This document shows, piece by piece, positions 59,823 to 64,000 of a DNA stretch of 64,000 bases. Position 1 is the first letter of the stretch; every line of letters starts with the position of its first letter. Origin of the DNA: DASQUK01 sp963756425 (lineage in GTDB: Bacteria; Actinomycetota; Acidimicrobiia; Acidimicrobiales; VFJN01). Position numbers and translations under genes: made by a program. The stretch lies in the NCBI GenBank assembly GCA_963756425.1, contig CAVWNW010000003.1:186001-250000 (forward strand), in the 5' to 3' direction. Under the pieces are notes generated by a model. The model worked only from the letters and a program-made list of their open reading frames with translations. It searched no databases and was not told where the DNA came from.

Positions 59823-62648
59823 CTGAGCCCTGCTCGACCGCCGTCGCCCCGACGGAGGCCCGACCGAGCCAAGCGTGACAGAGGCGGCCGCAAGGTCCGC
59901 CCCGCCGACGAGCTCGGCCCGGACCAGCCGCCGTCCCGGGGTCGCGCCCCCCAGTCCGCCGGCTGGGACGCGCAGCGCTGGTCGGAGTGGCCCCCGGACG
60001 GCAACCAGCACGCACCGCGCGAGCCGGACGATGCCGACATCCCGCGGATCACGGCCGTTCACCCCGCGGCGGACGCCTCGCCTCGACCGTGGGAGGAGGC
60101 CGCCGCCGCTGCGGCCGCCACCCGCGGCGGTCCGGTCCAGCACCGCCCGTCCGGCGACACCGTGACGCCGATCTCGCCGCGCGCCTGGCGGGAGGAGGTC
60201 GCCCGCCGAACTGCAGGGCGGACCCGCGGCGCCGCACCATCCCGGCGTAACGCGGCGCCGCCGGCGGGGCGACGCAATCCGGCCGCGCCGGCCCCGCGGC
60301 GCTCGTGGGACGATCCCCGCCCCATTCCCCAGGACTGGGGCGACGCCACCCCCGGCGACGCCCCGCAGCCCGCCGACTGGGCGGACCCGGCGATAACGCG
60401 GCCGCCGGACGGCTGGGGCGAGGCGACGCAGCTCCGCGCCCCCCAAGCGCCGGCCGGCGACCCCACGATCGCCTCGCCAACCGCACCCTCCATGTGGGAC
60501 GAGCCGCCGGCCGGCCTGGTCGAGGACTGGGCCGACGACGGCCTCGGGCTCCGCACCGCGCCGGTCGAGGCGGCCCCACCGCGCGCACCGGATGCCGACG
60601 GCCACGACAGGCGGCGTCGTCGGAGCGCGCCCCGGCGACGCGAACGCCCGGCGCCCAGCGGCGTGGATCTGGGCCCCCGACTTCCGCACGTCGCTGGGTT
60701 CGACGGGCTCCGCGCGGTGGCGCTGCTGGCGATCCTCGCCTTCCACCAGGGATACGACCTGGTCAGGGGCGGTTTTCTCGGCATCTCCAGCTTCTTCACG
60801 CTGTCGGGCTTCCTGGTCACGACGCTGCTCCTGGCCGAGTGGTCGCAGGACGGCGGGGTGTCGCTGGGCCGGTTCTGGGAGCGCCGGGCGCGGCGCGTGC
60901 TCCCGCTGCTGGCGCTGGTGCTGGCTGCGGTCGTCGTGCTGCAGGTGGCGCTGCGGGTGGGCGCCGGCCCCGGGTTCCGGGGCGACGTGGTGGCCGCCGC
61001 AGCCCAGGTGCTCAACTGGCGGTTCGCGTTCGGGGGTGACGGGTTCGCCAGCGTGCTCACGGATCCGTCGCCGGTCCAGCACCTCTGGTCGGTGTCGCTG
61101 TTGGTCCAGGTCTTCGTGATCCTGCCGCTGGCATTCATCGGGATCATGCGCCTGGTCGGTTCGCGCTGGCGTGCGGCGGGGGCGGCCTTCGCCCTGGCGG
61201 CCGTGGCCTCGTTCGTTGCAGCATCCATGACCGCCGACCGGGCGGGGAACGACGGCGTCGCCTATTACGGCACCCACACCCGGATCGGCGAGTTGCTGGT
61301 GGGCGTCGTGCTCGCCTACGCAGTGCTGAGCCCGTCGTTCCGCCGCCTGATGGAGACGTCGCGCGGCGCAGCCGTCCTGCGCTACGGACCGCTCGTGGCG
61401 CTGGCCGGCCTGGCGTGGCTCTGGAGCACGACGAGCCTCTACTCGTCGAACCTCTTCGGTGGCGTCACGGCGATCAACGCGCTGCTGACGGCGTTCGTCG
61501 TGCTGGCGGTCACCAGCCCGGGGCCGGCCACCACCGCGCTCGGCTGGCGGCCGCTGCGCGCCGTCGGCGTGATCAGCTACGCCGCCTACCTGGTCCACTG
61601 GCCCGTCTACCTGCTGTTGGACGAGGACCGCACCGGGCTCGATTCGAACCTGTTGTTCCTGGCCCGCGTGGCGGTCACCCTGGCGGTTGCGGCGGTGCTG
61701 ACGTGGGCCGTCGAGCGCCCCATCCGCTACCGCTTGGCGGTCCCGAGGCGCCAGCTCGGCGTGGCACTCGGCTCGAGCCTGGCGCTCGTGGCTGCCGTCG
61801 CCCTGGTCCTCCCCGAACAGCCGCCGCGCGACGTGAGCCTGACCGTCGACAACGGCGACGAGCCCGGAGACCTCGACGTCGTGACCCCGTCCGCCGGCGG
61901 CGACGAGATCGTGCGCATCGCCCTCGTCGGCGACGGGCTGGCCGGCTCGATGACATCCGGTCTGGAGGCCTGGAACGCCGATCAGTCCGAGCAGCAGGTG
62001 CGCGTCGACACCCACGTCGCACCCGGCTGCCCCACCAGCGCCCACGGCCCCGTGCGGCTCGCGGGCGAGACCGTCGGCGACGACATCGCCTGCGTGGGGT
62101 TCGGGCCCCGGCTGCCCAAGCTGCTCGACGCCTCCGGCGCTGACGCCATCGTCGTGGTCGGCGGGTTGGCCGACCTCGGGGAGCGGGAGATCGACCGGAA
62201 GTGGCGCCACCTCGGGGACCCGGTGTTCGACGACTGGCTCGGCGACCGCTACGACGACCTGGCCGACAGGCTGGCGGGGCAGGATGTGCCGGTGCTGTGG
62301 GCGACGTATCCGCACGTGCGGCTGGCCCCGGGCAATGATGGCGTGGGCGACTGGACGACGGTGGCGGAGAACGATCCGCTGCGGGTCGAGAGGCTCAACG
62401 AGATCATCCACGACACGGTGTCGGGGCGCGACGACTTCTCGGTGATCGACCTCGACGCCTGGACCCAGGACCTGCCCGCCGGCGGTGCCTTCGGCGCCAA
62501 GTACCGGCTCGAAGGCCGCGACCTCACCGAGGCCGGCGCGGACGCCGCCGCCCGCTGGCTCGTGCCCAAGGTCCTGGAGGCCACCGGCACCGAACCGCCG
62601 CCCACCGACGAGGACGGCGACGCCACCACCAGCACTACCGCGGGCTAG
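59823..62648 (+). CDS. Large OafA-type membrane acyltransferase with degenerate SGNH domain; apparent CTG start
   Basis: About 941 aa. The first 280 residues are Pro/Arg/Asp-rich and probably disordered. A ten-TM acyltransferase-3 domain follows (HVAGFDGLRAVALLAILAFH, then GISSFFTLSGFLVTTLLLAE; RFWERRARRVLP). The extracytoplasmic C-terminus has an SGNH fold, but its nucleophile block reads LVGDGLAGS (Gly for Ser) and the last block EGRDLTEAGA lacks the usual D-H pair, so the esterase part is probably inactive. CTG 59823 stands 7 nt after GGAGG; the next start, GTG 60162, would cut 113 codons that show normal coding bias. It probably O-acylates envelope glycans. Confidence 0.82.
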   Translation: MSPARPPSPRRRPDRAKRDRGGRKVRPADELGPDQPPSRGRAPQSAGWDAQRWSEWPPDGNQHAPREPDDADIPRITAVHPAADASPRPWEEAAAAAAATRGGPVQHRPSGDTVTPISPRAWREEVARRTAGRTRGAAPSRRNAAPPAGRRNPAAPAPRRSWDDPRPIPQDWGDATPGDAPQPADWADPAITRPPDGWGEATQLRAPQAPAGDPTIASPTAPSMWDEPPAGLVEDWADDGLGLRTAPVEAAPPRAPDADGHDRRRRRSAPRRRERPAPSGVDLGPRLPHVAGFDGLRAVALLAILAFHQGYDLVRGGFLGISSFFTLSGFLVTTLLLAEWSQDGGVSLGRFWERRARRVLPLLALVLAAVVVLQVALRVGAGPGFRGDVVAAAAQVLNWRFAFGGDGFASVLTDPSPVQHLWSVSLLVQVFVILPLAFIGIMRLVGSRWRAAGAAFALAAVASFVAASMTADRAGNDGVAYYGTHTRIGELLVGVVLAYAVLSPSFRRLMETSRGAAVLRYGPLVALAGLAWLWSTTSLYSSNLFGGVTAINALLTAFVVLAVTSPGPATTALGWRPLRAVGVISYAAYLVHWPVYLLLDEDRTGLDSNLLFLARVAVTLAVAAVLTWAVERPIRYRLAVPRRQLGVALGSSLALVAAVALVLPEQPPRDVSLTVDNGDEPGDLDVVTPSAGGDEIVRIALVGDGLAGSMTSGLEAWNADQSEQQVRVDTHVAPGCPTSAHGPVRLAGETVGDDIACVGFGPRLPKLLDASGADAIVVVGGLADLGEREIDRKWRHLGDPVFDDWLGDRYDDLADRLAGQDVPVLWATYPHVRLAPGNDGVGDWTTVAENDPLRVERLNEIIHDTVSGRDDFSVIDLDAWTQDLPAGGAFGAKYRLEGRDLTEAGADAAARWLVPKVLEATGTEPPPTDEDGDATTSTTAG

Positions 62649-62660
62649 CGGCAGCATCCC

Positions 62661-62754
62661 GAGGCAATAGGTTCCGGCGTACCGAGCCCGAGGTCATTGG
62701 TTCCCGATCTGGAACCTATGGCCTCATCCTCGATCGGGCGGAACCCGGTGCCTC
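62661..62754. repeat. Symmetric four-copy 15-bp repeat (GAGGCMATAGGTTCC)
   Basis: Two direct copies (62661-62675 and 62690-62704) and two inverted copies (62711-62725 and 62740-62754) have equal 29-bp steps around a 6-bp centre. The whole forms a 44-bp-arm imperfect inverted repeat between the acyltransferase and amidase genes. It could be a terminator cruciform, a MITE/REP-like element or a multi-site operator. Confidence 0.7.
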
Positions 62755-62828
62755 ACGGGGTCCCTTGGCTGTTGCCCCCGGTTGATCACGGTCGGTCGCG
62801 CGACCGGGTGCCATGCTGGGCCCGCCCC

Positions 62829-63956
62829 ATGGCCACCTTCATCCTCCGTCTCGACGACCCCGTTGACGCCGCCCCCGACGCCCCGCGCCTCGCGGTCAAG
62901 GACCTGCTCGACGTGGCCGGCACGCCGACGACCGCCGGTTCCGCCGTGGTCGCCGCCGCGGCCGAGCCGGCCGCCACCGACGCCCCCTGCGTCGCCGCGG
63001 CCCGGGCCGCCGGAGTCCGGATCGTCGGCAAGGTCAACCTCCACGAGCTGGCGTTCGGAGGTACCGGCATCAACCCCCACTTCGGCACCCCGGTGAACCC
63101 GCTCGACCCGACCCGCATCCCGGGCGGTTCGTCGAGCGGTTCCGCCGTGGCCGTGGCCACCGGCGAGGCCGACGTCGCCATCGGCACGGACACCGCCGGA
63201 TCGGTCCGCACCCCGTCGGCCTGCTGCGGCACCGTCGGCCTCAAGACCACCTGGGGACGCATCCCGACCACCGGGGTGTGGCCGCTCGCCCCGTCGCTCG
63301 ACACGGTCGGCCCGATGGCCCGAGATGTGGCCGGCGTGACCCTCGGCATGCAGCTCCTGGAGCCCGGGTTCACGGCGCAGGCATCGAGCGCTACCACCGT
63401 GGGCCGGGTACGGCTGCCGATCCGGGTCGACCCCGTCGTCGACCGGGCCGTCGACGACCTGCTGGCCGCGAGCGGCCTCGACGTGGTCGACCTCGTCCTG
63501 CCGGGGTGGGCGGCCGCGGCGCGGGCCGGCGGCACCGTGCTCTTCGGCGAGGCGTGGCTGACGGACCACACCCTCTACGAGGCCGACGCCGCGGGCCTGG
63601 GTGACGAGACACGGGACCGGCTCGAGCAGGGGCGGGCCATCCCCGCCGCCGATCTTGCCGCCGCCCGTGCCCACGCCCGCGCCTGGCGCCAGGAGCTCGC
63701 CACGGTGTTCGCCGGCGTCGAGCTGCTGGCCCTGCCGACCCTGCCGGTGCTGGCCACGCGCCTCGACGAGCCGCCGGCCGACAGCCGCACACCCAACGTG
63801 CCCGTCAACCTGGCCGGCCTCCCCGCCCTGGCCCTCCCCGCGCCGACCGGCGGGCCCCTGCCCGCCAGCGTCCAGCTCGTGGGGCCGCGCGGGTCGGAAC
63901 CCCTGCTCCTGGCGACCGGCGCCGTGCTGGAGGCTGCGGCGCTCGCACGGTCCTGA
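62829..63956 (+). CDS. Amidase-signature-family hydrolase
   Basis: A 375-aa amidase. The Ser-Ser-Lys triad is visible: Lys in LAVKDLLDVAG (about residue 25), the cis-Ser in GGSSSGSAVAVATG (about 100) and the nucleophile Ser in IGTDTAGSVRTPS (about 125). It is short for the family (often 450-500 aa), with a small C-terminal part. ATG 62829 is chosen because the frame before it is in repeat DNA. It may be an acylamide or indoleacetamide-type hydrolase; GatA is unlikely without gatB/gatC. Confidence 0.87.
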   Translation: MATFILRLDDPVDAAPDAPRLAVKDLLDVAGTPTTAGSAVVAAAAEPAATDAPCVAAARAAGVRIVGKVNLHELAFGGTGINPHFGTPVNPLDPTRIPGGSSSGSAVAVATGEADVAIGTDTAGSVRTPSACCGTVGLKTTWGRIPTTGVWPLAPSLDTVGPMARDVAGVTLGMQLLEPGFTAQASSATTVGRVRLPIRVDPVVDRAVDDLLAASGLDVVDLVLPGWAAAARAGGTVLFGEAWLTDHTLYEADAAGLGDETRDRLEQGRAIPAADLAAARAHARAWRQELATVFAGVELLALPTLPVLATRLDEPPADSRTPNVPVNLAGLPALALPAPTGGPLPASVQLVGPRGSEPLLLATGAVLEAAALARS

Positions 63957-64000
63957 ACGCCCCTCGTCCATGACCCGCATCCGCGTCCGGGCCACGATCG

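Noticed and set aside
59838..59857. GGGCCTCCGTCGGGGCGACG, resembling the element core, at the acyltransferase start
   Set aside because: It lacks the TTCA end and lies inside the coding frame that starts at CTG 59823.

Overview
The window is GC-rich (roughly 70 percent by eye), gene-dense bacterial chromosome. Several genes point to an actinobacterium: a 33-residue AURKAIP1/bS22-type ribosomal protein, two very large ATP-binding LuxR (LAL/MalT-type) regulators, an F420-type LLM oxidoreductase, FadE-type fused acyl-CoA dehydrogenase, and many GTG starts. An Acidimicrobiia-like lineage fits the gene mix, but that is inference. There are no rRNA genes, one tRNA (Gln, TTG) and no CRISPR array.

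Region 1 (1-26.4 kb) looks like a respiration and stress island. It holds a six-gene operon (type II NADH dehydrogenase, glucose-6-phosphate dehydrogenase, GH15 glucosidase/trehalase, GMC oxidoreductase, cytochrome bd subunits I and II). It also holds a multidrug-type MFS transporter, a K+ channel, two paralogous LAL regulators, two CMD/AhpD-like proteins, a DUF7144 membrane protein, a UbiB/AarF-like kinase, glutamate decarboxylase and a second cydAB pair. Scattered through it are nine copies of a 20-bp element (consensus TTCAYCCCGTCGGGGCGATG), nearly all pointing into a start codon at about 55-61 or 33 nt. I saw no copy in the other 37 kb. One half of the element resembles the MalT box, so the two resident LAL regulators are natural candidates to bind it. 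This is the best candidate here for an undescribed regulatory system.

Region 2 (26.4-33 kb) is catabolic: a fused acyl-CoA dehydrogenase, a thiolase apparently starting on ATC, an LLM oxidoreductase, a PLP-dependent cysteine-desulfurase-like enzyme and a NIPSNAP protein. Two tandem compound-hairpin repeats precede it.

Region 3 (33-54 kb) is accessory DNA with several deletion scars: fused remnants of a GDPD and an SDR gene, an internally deleted dinB, an alpha/beta-hydrolase joined to a DHFR tail, and a decayed MFS gene. Among them are intact genes: DHFR-like, SnoaL-like, Csp-type copper protein, an XRE-cupin regulator divergent from a thioredoxin-reductase-like enzyme, a MacB-type ABC pair, nitroreductase, STAS, DUF899, epimerase, a divergent diadenylate-cyclase-domain protein, LIP lipase and MMPL transporter.

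Region 4 (54-64 kb) is mostly core: an RHH-VOC-MmcQ operon, tRNA-Gln, bS22, ispE, rsmA, tatD, metG, a large membrane acyltransferase with an apparent CTG start and a degenerate SGNH domain, a symmetric four-copy repeat, and an amidase.

Five otherwise conserved genes, including rsmA, each carry a single-base insertion. Base-level assembly errors are therefore likely, and the split genes should not be read as biological pseudogenes without resequencing.
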